From Myxococcaceae bacterium (lineage in GTDB: Bacteria > Myxococcota > Myxococcia > Myxococcales > Myxococcaceae), in NCBI GenBank assembly GCA_004173515.1, contig SECN01000225.1:1-35837 (forward strand): a stretch of 35,837 nucleotides of DNA, read 5' to 3'. Below the pieces are notes generated by a model. The model was given only the letters and a program-made list of their open reading frames with translations, was not told the DNA's origin and did not search any database. This document shows, one piece after another, positions 24,067-32,147 of this stretch; within the stretch, counting starts at the first letter, position 1, and each line of letters opens with the position of its first letter. The position numbers and the translations under genes were made by a program.

Positions 24067-24091
24067 CCGGTGCAGCATTTCTGTGCACCGG
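24067..24091. promoter_or_regulatory. Inverted repeat upstream of the TolC-like gene
   Basis: CCGGTGCA (24067-24074) and TGCACCGG (24084-24091) form an exact 8-bp inverted repeat with a 9-nt AT-richer spacer. It lies 46-70 bp upstream of the TolC-like start and about 165 bp upstream of the aldolase gene, so it could be an operator or a leader hairpin. No clear -35/-10 pair was found beside it. Confidence 0.35.
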
Positions 24092-24255
24092 TGCGCACCT
24101 CCAGATGTCAGCTTCCGCCCAGTCCCGCTCCTGCGAGGAGGCCGCGTAGCGCGCGTGACAATCCACGACATTCATTTCAGACAAAGCTTGGTCGGCGCGC
24201 GGAGGGGTCGCAGAATCCCGCGCCGAGTTCGACGCCTTCCTTCAAGGAAATCCCC

Positions 24256-25176
24256 ATGGCACACACCGACCGCGTCAAGCAGATCCTGTCCTGGTATCCC
24301 TCCGACAACCCCGGCACGCTGACCAACCTGGCGCGGCTGCTCAACAGCGGCACGCTGGCCGGCACGGGCAAGCTCGTCATCCTCCCGGTGGATCAGGGCT
24401 TCGAGCACGGCCCCGCGCGCTCCTTCGGTCCGAACCCGGCCGGGTATGATCCGGACTACCACGCGCAGCTGGCCATCGAGTCGGGCTGCAACGCGTACGC
24501 GGCGCCGCTGGGCTTCCTGGAGGCCGTCGCCGGCAAGCTCCAGGGCGAGATTCCCCTCATCCTCAAGCTGAACAACTCCGACTCGCTGGCCAAGACGGCC
24601 GCGCCCATGTCGGCGGTGACGTCGGCCGTGAAGGACGCAGTGCGCCTGGGCTGCACGGCGGTGGGCTACACCATCTATCCGGGCTCGGCCGCCCGCAACG
24701 AGCAGTACGAGGACCTGCGCGACATCATCGCGGAGGCCAAGTCCTACGGCCTGCCCACCGTGTTGTGGGCCTACCCGCGCGGCGCGCTGTCCAAGGAAGG
24801 CGAGCTGGCCATCGACGTGGTGGCGTACGCGGCGCAGATCAGCGCGCAGCTGGGCGCGCACATCATCAAGGTGAAGCCGCCCTCCGACTTCCTGGAGCAG
24901 CCCGAGGCGAAGAAGGCCTTCGAGAAGGCCAACATCCCCATCAAGACGCTGGCGGACCGCGTGCGCGAGGTCGTTCGCTCCGCGTTCAACGGCAAGCGCA
25001 TCGTCATCTTCTCCGGCGGCGAGGCGAAGGAGACGTCGGCGCTCATCGACGACATCAAGCAGATCCACCAGGGTGGCGGCTTCGGCTCCATCATGGGCCG
25101 CAACGCGTTCCAGCGTCCGCACGCCGAGTCCGTGAAGCTGCTCAAGGACGTGATGAACATCTTCGCCGGCAAGTAG
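24256..25176 (+). CDS. fbaB: Class I fructose-bisphosphate aldolase (DhnA/FbaB type)
   Basis: A 306-residue Schiff-base aldolase that interconverts fructose 1,6-bisphosphate with dihydroxyacetone phosphate and glyceraldehyde 3-phosphate in glycolysis/gluconeogenesis. Start ATG 24256 follows AAGGAAA by 6 nt. Family markers are VILPVDQGFEHGPARSF, LILKLNNSD, AVGYTIYPGS, TVLWAYPRG, IIKVKPP with the candidate Schiff-base lysine (K205 or K207), IVIFSGGEAKE and GGGFGSIMGRNAFQRP (phosphate binding). This is the bacterial/archaeal DhnA type, not the metal-dependent class II type. It stands alone, divergent from the TolC-like gene across a 234-bp gap. Confidence 0.93.
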   Translation: MAHTDRVKQILSWYPSDNPGTLTNLARLLNSGTLAGTGKLVILPVDQGFEHGPARSFGPNPAGYDPDYHAQLAIESGCNAYAAPLGFLEAVAGKLQGEIPLILKLNNSDSLAKTAAPMSAVTSAVKDAVRLGCTAVGYTIYPGSAARNEQYEDLRDIIAEAKSYGLPTVLWAYPRGALSKEGELAIDVVAYAAQISAQLGAHIIKVKPPSDFLEQPEAKKAFEKANIPIKTLADRVREVVRSAFNGKRIVIFSGGEAKETSALIDDIKQIHQGGGFGSIMGRNAFQRPHAESVKLLKDVMNIFAGK

Positions 25177-25269
25177 TCCCCGGCCGAAGTACGCCCGGCG
25201 CTTCGCCCCCCTTCCGACAGGTCGCAGAAGGGGGCTCGTCCGGGCGTGTTCCGGCGTCGACATCCGACG

Positions 25270-25290
25270 CCTGTCTGGCCCCCAGACAGG
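25270..25290. terminator. Short perfect hairpin after the aldolase gene
   Basis: CCTGTCTGG (25270-25278), a CCC loop and CCAGACAGG (25282-25290) form a 9-bp stem with a 3-nt loop. It lies 94 nt after the aldolase stop and 56 nt before the kinase start. It could terminate aldolase transcripts, or act as an operator for the kinase gene; there is no U-tract to decide. Confidence 0.4.
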
Positions 25291-25346
25291 CTGCCCCCGG
25301 CGCTCCCTCCTGGCCTCCGCCAGCCCGTTCGGCTACGGACGCAGGC

Positions 25347-28300
25347 ATGACGCATCGAAACCGGATGCCATCGCCAGACAGCACTCCGCCCTCCGAACCC
25401 GACGAAGCCGGGAGCGCGGTCGAGGAGGTGCTCGCCGGTGGCGGTGAGATGGGCGCCCTGATGCGGTCGATGGATTGGTCCACGACGCCGCTGGGCCCCG
25501 TGAAGGGCTGGCCGCAGTCGCTGCGCACCGCCGTCAGCACCTGCATCAACTCCGCCTTCCCCATGATGCTCTTCTGGGGGCCGGAGCTGGTGAAGCTCTA
25601 CAACGACAGCTACCGGCCCATGCTGGGCAACAAGCACCCACAGTCCATGGGGCGCGCCGGCCGGGAGGTCTGGGCGGAGGCCTGGGACTTCATCGGCCCC
25701 CTGGCGGAGAAGGTCCGGACGGAGGCCCGTCCCCATTGGGCGGAGAACCAGTTGCTCCTCATGGAGCGCCACGGCTTCCTCGAGGAGACGTACTTCACCT
25801 TCTCGTACAGCCCCATCCGCGATGAGAGCGGAGGCGTGGGCGGCGTGCTCGACACCGTCATCGAGAGCACCGGCCAGGTGCTGGACGCGCGCCGGATCCG
25901 GATGATGCAGGAGCTGTCCACGCGCACCACCGGGAGCCTCCGGGTTCCCGACGCCCGCGCACGGGCCATGGAGGCGCTGGCCACCAACCCGGCGGACATC
26001 CCCTTCGCCCTGCTCTACCGGTTCGACGCGGACGGCACCGGAGCCTGGCTCGAAGGCAGGATGGGCCTGGACGCGGACAGTCCCCTCGCTCCTGAACGGA
26101 TGCTCGCGCGCTCGGAGGTCCCCGCGCCCTGGCCCCTGGCCCAGGTGCTCCACTCCGGCCGTGCCGTGCACGTGGACGGACTGCGCGAGCGCTTCGGCGC
26201 CCTGCCCGGGCGCGAGGACCTGCCCCCGCCGGACTCCGCGCTCGTGCTGCCCATGGTCCAGCCCGGTGAAATGGGCCCGGCGGGAATGCTGGTGCTGGGC
26301 CTGTCCCCCCGGCTCCTGCTGGACGCGTCCTACCGCTCGTTCCTGAAGCTGGTCGCCAGCGGCCTGGGCTCCGCGCTCGCCAGCGCCCGCGCCTACGAAG
26401 AGGCCCGGCAACGCGCCGACGCGCTGATGGAGGTGGACCGGGCGAAGACGGCCTTCTTCTCCAACGTCAGCCACGAGTTCCGCACGCCCCTGACGCTGCT
26501 GCTGGGCCCGCTGGAGGACGTGCTCGCGGACGCGGAGCACCCGCTGGAGCCCCGGCACCAGGCGCAGCTCGAGCTTGCGCGGCGCAACGGCCAGCGGCTG
26601 CTCAAGCTGGTCAACAGCCTGCTCGACTTCAGCCGCCTGGAGGCCGGCCGGATGCAGGCCAGCTTCGAGCCCACCGACCTCCCCGCGCTCACCGCCGGAC
26701 TGGCCGGGGCCTTCGACTCGCTGGTGGCGAAGGCCGGGCTGCGGCTGGTGGTGGACTGCCCTCCCCTGCCCGAGCCCGTCTGGGTGGACCGCGATCTCTG
26801 GGAGAAGGTCGTCCTCAACCTCGTCTCCAATGCCTTCAAGTTCACCTTCGAGGGCGAGATTCGCGTCGGGCTGAAGTGGCTCGGTGACCGGGTGGAGCTG
26901 TCCGTCAGCGACACCGGCACCGGCATCCCCGAGGCGGAGGTGTCCCGCGTCTTCGAGCGCTTCCATAGGGTGGAGGCCGCGCGGGGGCGCAGCCATGAGG
27001 GGAGCGGCATCGGCCTGGCGCTCGTCCAGGAGCTGGTGAAGCTGCACGGAGGCACCGTCTCCGTGAAGAGCACGGAGGGCCAGGGAAGCACCTTCACGGT
27101 GTCGCTGCCCACGGGCGCGGCGCACCTGCCGTCCGACCTGCGCCGGGACCGTCCAGCCGGCATTCCCCGGACCGCGACGAGCGAAGCGCTCGTCCAGGAA
27201 GCGGCCTGGTGGATCCCCTCCTCCGGCGGGCCCTCCACCATGGCCCGTCAAACCGCGTCCGGGGCCTCGCACGGCCACGTCCTGCTGGCGGACGACAACG
27301 CGGACATGCGCAGCTACGTCCAGCGGTCGCTCGAGGGCCGCTTCACGGTGGAGGCCGTGGCGGACGGACAGGCCGCGCTCGCCGCGGCACGGGAGCGCCC
27401 ACCGGACGTGGTGCTGTCGGACGTGATGATGCCGGGACTGGACGGCTACGGACTGCTGCGCGAGCTGAGGGCGGACGCGCGCACGGCCCACGTCCCGCTC
27501 ATCCTCCTGTCGGCGCGGGCGGGCGAGGAGGCGAAGGTCGAAGGACTCCAGGCCGGCGCGGACGACTACCTGGTGAAGCCCTTCGGCGTCCGCGAGCTGG
27601 TGGCGCGGCTGGAGGGAACGGTGAACGCCGCACGCGCCAGGAGGCAGCGCGAGGACCTGCTCCAGGCCCTCGAGCTCTCCGAGGCGCGCTACCGGCTGGC
27701 CACCCGGGCCACGAAGGACGCCATCTGGGACTGGGACCTGCGCACGCAGGAAGTGAACTGGAACGAGGGTGTGCAGACGCTGTTCGGCTACGCGGGCGAC
27801 GCGGTCCAACCCACGTCCTCCTGGTGGTACGAAGCCATCCATCCGGACGACCGGGAGCGCGTGGTGGGCAGCATCCACGCCGTCATCGACGCGCCCGGGG
27901 ACAGTGACTGGCGGGGCGAGTACCGGTTCCGCCGGCAGGACGGCACGTACGCCCAGGTGGAGGACCGAGGCTGGGTGGTGCGCGATGGCGCCGGCACGGC
28001 CCTGCGCATGGTGGGCGCGATGCAGGACGTCACCGAGCGCAAGGCCACCGAGGACACGCTCCGGCGCAGCGAGGAGGAGTTCCGCACGCTCGCGGAGGCC
28101 TTGCCGGAGGCGGCCTTCACCGCCGACGCCTCGGGCAACATCACCTACGTGAACGACGTGCTCCCCCGCTACACCGGCCTGAGCGCGGCGGAGCTGCTGG
28201 GCCAGGGGTCCTTGAGAATCCTCCACCCCGACCAGCGCGACCGGAGCCAGGCGGAATGGGCCACCGCGCAGCGGGCACCGGAGCTCTTCCAGATCGAGCA

Positions 28301-29153
28301 CCAGGTGCTCGGCCGGGACGGCACCCCTCGCTGGCACATGGTGCGGGCCCTGCCCGTGAAGGACGCGGAGGGCCGGATGCTCAAGTGGGTGGGCACCTCC
28401 ACGGACATCCATGAGCTGCGTCAGGCCCAGTTCCAGCTCCAGCAGCGCGCGGACTTCGAGCAGCAGCTCATCGGCATCGTCAGCCACGACCTGCGCAACC
28501 CCGTGAGCGCCATCCTCCTGGGCGCCGCCAGCCTGATGCGCCGGGATGAGCTGGACGCGCGCAGCACCAAGGCCGTGAGCCGCATCCAGTCCGCGGCGGA
28601 GCGGGCCCACCGGATGATCCGCGACCTGCTCGACTTCACCCAGGCCCGCCTGGGCGGAGGCATCCGCCTCCAGCGCCGCCCGGTGGATCTGCACGCGGTC
28701 ATCGACGGGGTGCTGGAGGAGATTGAAGCGACCCACCCGGACCGGGAGCTGCTCAAGCGCGCCACCGGCGACGGCCAGGGCGCGTGGGATCCAGACCGGC
28801 TGGGACAGATGGCCCAGAACCTGGTGACCAACGCGCTCAAGTACAGCCCCCGGGACACGCCGGTCCGCATGGAGACCCGGGCCGACGGCGACAGCGTCCT
28901 GCTGTCCGTCCACAACCAGGGCACGCCCATCCAGCCCGAGCGGCTGGAGCGCCTCTTCCAACCCCTCCAACGCGCCAGCGGCGAGGTCGACAACAGCGCC
29001 CGGAGCATCGGGCTGGGGCTCTACATCGTGAAGCACCTGGCCGAAGCCCACGGAGGCTCCGTGAAGGTGGACTCCACGGCCGACGCGGGCACGACCTTCA
29101 CGGTGAGGCTGCCCCGTCACGCTCCGGGTGCGGCTGCCGAAAACGCGACGTAG
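25347..29153 (+). CDS. Hybrid sensor protein with two histidine-kinase modules flanking a receiver domain
   Basis: A 1268-residue signalling protein without membrane segments. Domain order: PAS-like sensor (about 40-165, WSTTPLGPVKGWPQSL, MMLFWGPELVKLYNDSY); GAF-like region (about 185-350); first HisKA with H376 in NVSHEFRTPL; HATPase with NLVSNAFKFT, DTGTGIP and GSGIGLAL; receiver domain with phospho-acceptor D692 (LSDVMMPGLDG) and KPF; two PAS/PAC units (about 780-900 and 910-1030, the first ending in MQDVTERK); second HisKA with H1047 in IVSHDLRNPV; and second HATPase (NLVTNALKYS, SIGLGLYIV). Start ATG 25347 is chosen over the 580-nt upstream opening, which is a shadow of the aldolase. Both His residues and the Asp are intact, so an internal phosphorelay is possible. 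The signal and output partner are unknown. Confidence 0.9.
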   Translation: MTHRNRMPSPDSTPPSEPDEAGSAVEEVLAGGGEMGALMRSMDWSTTPLGPVKGWPQSLRTAVSTCINSAFPMMLFWGPELVKLYNDSYRPMLGNKHPQSMGRAGREVWAEAWDFIGPLAEKVRTEARPHWAENQLLLMERHGFLEETYFTFSYSPIRDESGGVGGVLDTVIESTGQVLDARRIRMMQELSTRTTGSLRVPDARARAMEALATNPADIPFALLYRFDADGTGAWLEGRMGLDADSPLAPERMLARSEVPAPWPLAQVLHSGRAVHVDGLRERFGALPGREDLPPPDSALVLPMVQPGEMGPAGMLVLGLSPRLLLDASYRSFLKLVASGLGSALASARAYEEARQRADALMEVDRAKTAFFSNVSHEFRTPLTLLLGPLEDVLADAEHPLEPRHQAQLELARRNGQRLLKLVNSLLDFSRLEAGRMQASFEPTDLPALTAGLAGAFDSLVAKAGLRLVVDCPPLPEPVWVDRDLWEKVVLNLVSNAFKFTFEGEIRVGLKWLGDRVELSVSDTGTGIPEAEVSRVFERFHRVEAARGRSHEGSGIGLALVQELVKLHGGTVSVKSTEGQGSTFTVSLPTGAAHLPSDLRRDRPAGIPRTATSEALVQEAAWWIPSSGGPSTMARQTASGASHGHVLLADDNADMRSYVQRSLEGRFTVEAVADGQAALAAARERPPDVVLSDVMMPGLDGYGLLRELRADARTAHVPLILLSARAGEEAKVEGLQAGADDYLVKPFGVRELVARLEGTVNAARARRQREDLLQALELSEARYRLATRATKDAIWDWDLRTQEVNWNEGVQTLFGYAGDAVQPTSSWWYEAIHPDDRERVVGSIHAVIDAPGDSDWRGEYRFRRQDGTYAQVEDRGWVVRDGAGTALRMVGAMQDVTERKATEDTLRRSEEEFRTLAEALPEAAFTADASGNITYVNDVLPRYTGLSAAELLGQGSLRILHPDQRDRSQAEWATAQRAPELFQIEHQVLGRDGTPRWHMVRALPVKDAEGRMLKWVGTSTDIHELRQAQFQLQQRADFEQQLIGIVSHDLRNPVSAILLGAASLMRRDELDARSTKAVSRIQSAAERAHRMIRDLLDFTQARLGGGIRLQRRPVDLHAVIDGVLEEIEATHPDRELLKRATGDGQGAWDPDRLGQMAQNLVTNALKYSPRDTPVRMETRADGDSVLLSVHNQGTPIQPERLERLFQPLQRASGEVDNSARSIGLGLYIVKHLAEAHGGSVKVDSTADAGTTFTVRLPRHAPGAAAENAT

Positions 29154-29222
29154 CGCAGGCCGCACGCGCCCCCGGAAGCAGGCCGGGGCGCTGCACCACC
29201 CGAGACGGGACACGCGAAAAGC

Positions 29223-29256
29223 AAAAGGCCCGCGAGACTGCTCTCGCGGGCCTTTT
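29223..29256. terminator. Strong bidirectional intrinsic terminator
   Basis: A perfect 15-bp stem (AAAAGGCCCGCGAGA at 29223-29237 and its complement at 29242-29256) with a CTGC loop. It ends in TTTT on the plus strand and also on the minus strand, so it can stop transcription from the kinase gene on one side and from the tRNA-Ala gene on the other. Confidence 0.9.
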
Positions 29257-29267
29257 CCATTTCAGAG

Positions 29268-29340
29268 TGGAGCCAACCGGGATCGAACCGGTGACCTCCT
29301 GAATGCCATTCAGGCGCTCTCCCAGCTGAGCTATGGCCCC
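29268..29340 (-). tRNA. tRNA-Ala (anticodon GGC)
   Basis: The minus strand folds as a complete 73-nt cloverleaf: acceptor GGGGCCA pairs with TGGCTCC (one G-U), the D arm is GCTCAGCTGGGAGAGC, the anticodon stem CCTGA/TCAGG encloses loop ATGGCAT with anticodon GGC, and the T arm is CCGGTTCGATCCCGG. The discriminator base is A and CCA is not encoded. The strong terminator lies 11 nt downstream. Confidence 0.97.
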
Positions 29341-29406
29341 TTCTTTCCTGCGTGCTGCCGGTACCGCTTGTGGGGAGCGGTTCCGCCCTGCGAAGGCGGC
29401 GCTCTT

Positions 29407-29832
29407 CTACCGTTTCTTCGTTCCAGACGCCACAACTGTTTGAGGCCGCGCGACACTTTTCGCGACCGGAGGCTTCGACACCTTCAACCGCTCCGCGGCC
29501 TCTTCTCCTTCCCGGAGCAGATCCGTGAGCTGCGCCGCGTGATCCGCAGACGCCTTCTCGGCCGCGGCGATGGCGGCGAGGAACCGGTCGAAGCCCGGGG
29601 GCAGCGTCAGGCGACCCTGCTGGATGCTCGCCCAGACGGCCTCACCGAACTCCCGGTGCATCTGCTCCTTCTTGTCCTTGAGGAACGCGGCCTTGCCGTT
29701 GGCGCGCGCCAGCTCCGTGTTGCGCTCGACGGCTTCCCGCAGCTTGGCGAGCTTGGACTCGGCCGCCTGGAAGGCCTCGTTGATCTGCTTCATCACTTCG
29801 GACTGCTTCGGGTCTGCTGCCACGGCTGTCAC
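29407..29832 (-). CDS. Small coiled-coil hypothetical protein
   Basis: A 141-residue soluble protein starting at GTG 29832 (MTAVAADPKQSEVMKQIN); a second GTG at 29823 is possible. It is nearly all helical and charged, with heptad-like runs (AESKLAKLREAVERNTELARANGK and the region around residues 83-115), and ends in a basic tail (KKR). No signal peptide or known motif is visible. It lies between tRNA-Ala and the rRNA methyltransferase on the same strand, and a CCGCC/GGCGG hairpin at 29383-29399 follows its stop. Function is not recognisable. Confidence 0.8.
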   Translation of the reverse strand: MTAVAADPKQSEVMKQINEAFQAAESKLAKLREAVERNTELARANGKAAFLKDKKEQMHREFGEAVWASIQQGRLTLPPGFDRFLAAIAAAEKASADHAAQLTDLLREGEEAAERLKVSKPPVAKSVARPQTVVASGTKKR

Positions 29833-29877
29833 CCTCAGGAGAAGTGGTTCGTGCGTAACGTGGCGGCTCGCCGACTG

Positions 29878-31248
29878 TCAACCCGGCTTGCGGACGAGGC
29901 GCGCGGCGAAGAAGCCCCCACCAGGAACCCGTGGCGGCAGGGCGCGCAGGTACGGACCGTCCACGCCCACCTGGAGCTCCGGGGCCCACCCCTCCCCCAC
30001 CGACTCCAGCGCGAAGCCCGGATGCTTCGCGAGGAAGCCCTCCACCACCCGGTCGTTCTCCTCCGGCAGCACCGAGCACGTGGCGTAGACGATGCGCGCC
30101 CCGGGCTTCACCTGCGCGGCCACCTCCGCGAGCAGCGCGGACTGGGTGGTCTGGAACTCCTTGATGGCCTTGGCGGTGAGCTTCCACTTCTGATCCGGCT
30201 CGCGCGCCAGCGAACCCGTGCCGCTGCACGGCGCGTCCACCAGCACCACGTCCACCGCGTCCAGCGGCACCGGGTGCGGGAACGTCACCTGCTTGAGGCT
30301 GAACTCGCGCACCCGTTCACGCGCGTCCGCCAGCCGCCGCTTGGAGCGGTCTCCCGCGAGTACCCGCCCCTTCGCGCCCACCGCGTCCGCCAGGCCCAGC
30401 GTCTTGCCGCCGGCCCCCGCGCAGATGTCCGCCACGGTGAGTCCTTCCAGGCTGCCCCCGGCGGGAATGCACGCCTGGACGATGAGCTGGCTGCCCACGT
30501 CCTGCACCTGGAGCCGCCGGGACTTCATCATCTTCGTCTCGAAGATGCGGTGGCTGGCGTCCGCGACGCGCAGCGCGTCCGGCGACGACGGCACGGCCTC
30601 CGCCACCACGCCCTCCTCCGCCAGCGCCGCGAGCACCGCGTCCCTTGTCCCGGCGGGCCGCACGCGGAAGTGCAGCGCGGGCTCCTCATCCAGCGACGCC
30701 ATCAGTCCCGCCAGCGTCGCTTCCGGGTACACGTCCGCCAGCCGCTGGGTGAGCCACCCCGGAAACGAGTAGCGCGTGGCCAGTCGCTCCACCACGGACT
30801 CCGACGCGGGCGCCTCCGGAAGGGGCTTGGTCACCAGCCCCTCCAGCACCGCGTCATGCAGGGTGCGCGGCCGCACCGGACCGGGCAATCGCACCTCGGG
30901 GCCGATGCGCGTCCAGCCCTCGCCACAGAAGATCCGGCGCCAGAGGGTGTAGCGCACCAGCGCCTGGTCCTCCGTCATGACGATCTTCGCGTGCGAGTGG
31001 CCCAGCAGGCGCGCCGCCAGGTCCAGCAACCGCATGTGCCGGGACAGCTCGCGCGACGCCATCGCCACGAACCGCCGCTCCTGTCCGCCCAGGCCCTCCG
31101 CATCGCGCAGTGCGTTGGCGAGCGCCGCCTTCAGCGGATCCCCCTTGAGCACCGCGATGTGGGTCTCCAGGGCGGCGGTGGCCGCGCGCCGGGACGGACG
31201 CCCCAGACGCGACGGATCATGCGGCGAAGGCCAGAGGGGAATCTCCAC
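29878..31248 (-). CDS. RsmB/NOP family rRNA cytosine-C5 methyltransferase
   Basis: A 456-residue SAM-dependent enzyme that methylates cytosine in 16S rRNA. GTG 31248 (starts MEIPLWPSPHDPSRL) has AGAGGA about 9 nt upstream and lies 23 nt after the regulator gene stop; the open frame continues to 31425 without homology. The N-terminal third is a NusB-like all-helical RNA-binding region. The methyltransferase half contains QDVGSQL, motif I VADICAGAGGKTLGLAD (a variant of DLCAAPGGKT), DAPCSGTG near residues 337-344 and the catalytic Cys in YATCSVLPEEND near 388-391. The C-terminus ends in GGGFFAARLVRK, typical of RsmB (GGFFYAKLIK-like). Which cytosine is modified (RsmB C967 type or another) cannot be read from sequence. 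Confidence 0.92.
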   Translation of the reverse strand: MEIPLWPSPHDPSRLGRPSRRAATAALETHIAVLKGDPLKAALANALRDAEGLGGQERRFVAMASRELSRHMRLLDLAARLLGHSHAKIVMTEDQALVRYTLWRRIFCGEGWTRIGPEVRLPGPVRPRTLHDAVLEGLVTKPLPEAPASESVVERLATRYSFPGWLTQRLADVYPEATLAGLMASLDEEPALHFRVRPAGTRDAVLAALAEEGVVAEAVPSSPDALRVADASHRIFETKMMKSRRLQVQDVGSQLIVQACIPAGGSLEGLTVADICAGAGGKTLGLADAVGAKGRVLAGDRSKRRLADARERVREFSLKQVTFPHPVPLDAVDVVLVDAPCSGTGSLAREPDQKWKLTAKAIKEFQTTQSALLAEVAAQVKPGARIVYATCSVLPEENDRVVEGFLAKHPGFALESVGEGWAPELQVGVDGPYLRALPPRVPGGGFFAARLVRKPG

Positions 31249-31271
31249 GGGGGTGTGTCCTCTTCTTCGCT

Positions 31272-31937
31272 TCAGTCGCGCAGCGGCACGCACACCGCCA
31301 GCGCGCCCGTGCGCGTCCGCGTCCGGGGAGATGCCCCCAGGCCGAGGAACAGGTAGCAGGGCGCGGCATAGCGTTCCCCGTCCAGCTCCAGGTCGCCCTC
31401 CAAGAGGAGGACCCCCTGGCCACACCGGGGCGGAGGCCAGCGATGGTCCGCCTCGGACGTCAGCCGCACCCAGGTTCCGGGGGCCTGCGACGTCGCGGGG
31501 GCCGAACGCGCCCCGGGTGCGAACTCCGTCCAGCCCGGCGCGTCCGCGGACACCGGCGCCTGCGAGGCGGCCAGGGCCTGACGCTTCAGGTCGAGGAACC
31601 GCTCGACCAGCGCCATGATGTCGTCCACCTGGAAGGGCTTCATCAGGAGGGCGTCCGGCTCGAAGGGGTGCAGGGCCTGGACGACCTCGTCGGGGCCGGC
31701 GGCGCTGACGATGGCCACCGGGTGCAGCCGACGACGCGCTGCTTCCAGGATGCCCTTGCCGTCATTGTGCCCGCCCGCGATGCGCAGGTCGGTCATCACC
31801 AGCTCGAAGCGGTCGGTGTCCAGGGCGGACAGGGCTTCGGGGATGGTGCCCACCGCCTGCACGTCCGCCAGCTCGGAGACCAGCTCGCCCATGCCCTCCC
31901 GGAGGCTCGGATCGTCCTCGACCAGAAGGACCTTCAT
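31272..31937 (-). CDS. Response regulator with cupin-like C-terminal domain
   Basis: A 221-residue protein with start ATG 31937, 5 nt after GGGAG; GTG 31952 is an alternative. Residues 1-120 are a receiver domain: acidic pair in VLLVEDDP, phospho-acceptor Asp in LVMTDLRIAGGHNDG (the usual DxxMP is replaced by DLRIAGG), Ser/Thr switch in VAIVSAAGPDE and the Lys in ALLMKPF. After a linker, the C-terminal 70 residues read WVRLTSEADHRWPPP, GQGVLLLEGDLELDGERYAAPCYLFLG, which resembles a cupin beta barrel (ChrR-type sensor) and not a DNA-binding domain. No output HTH is present. It sits 23 nt upstream of the rRNA methyltransferase on the same strand. A cupin output could sense a metal or small molecule; this is inference. 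Confidence 0.85.
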   Translation of the reverse strand: MKVLLVEDDPSLREGMGELVSELADVQAVGTIPEALSALDTDRFELVMTDLRIAGGHNDGKGILEAARRRLHPVAIVSAAGPDEVVQALHPFEPDALLMKPFQVDDIMALVERFLDLKRQALAASQAPVSADAPGWTEFAPGARSAPATSQAPGTWVRLTSEADHRWPPPRCGQGVLLLEGDLELDGERYAAPCYLFLGLGASPRTRTRTGALAVCVPLRD

Positions 31938-32030
31938 CGCGACTCCCAGCACGGAGGACAGTTCGGTGCTTTCACGGGCTGGACATCCGAAGGAGGCGGC
32001 ATCTCGGACGCCGGAGCTGCGTTGGGGGTA

Positions 32031-32116
32031 TGGCCCTCCCCGGACTCGAACCGGGACGCGGGGTCAGCCGCAGCGGATTTTGAGTCCGCCTCGTCTACCA
32101 ATTTCGACAGAGGGCC
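32031..32116 (-). tRNA. tRNA-Leu (anticodon CAA)
   Basis: The minus strand gives an 86-nt class II tRNA. Acceptor GGCCCTC pairs exactly with GAGGGCC, the anticodon stem GCGGA/TCCGC encloses loop CTCAAAA with anticodon CAA, a long variable arm (about 15 nt, GCGGCTGACCCCGC region) follows, and the T arm is CCCGGTTCGAGTCCGGG. The discriminator is A, as required for leucine; CCA is not encoded. Only 31 bp separate its 5' end from the divergent TPR-like gene. Confidence 0.96.
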
Positions 32117-32147
32117 CCTTGGGTGAAAGCGAGGCGGCCGAACGTAT

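Noticed and set aside
24771..29213. 1480-codon open frame antisense to the hybrid kinase
   Set aside because: Same cause: antisense of a GC-rich gene with no TTA, CTA or TCA. The composition (Gln, His, Arg, Leu, Val) is that of a shadow frame.
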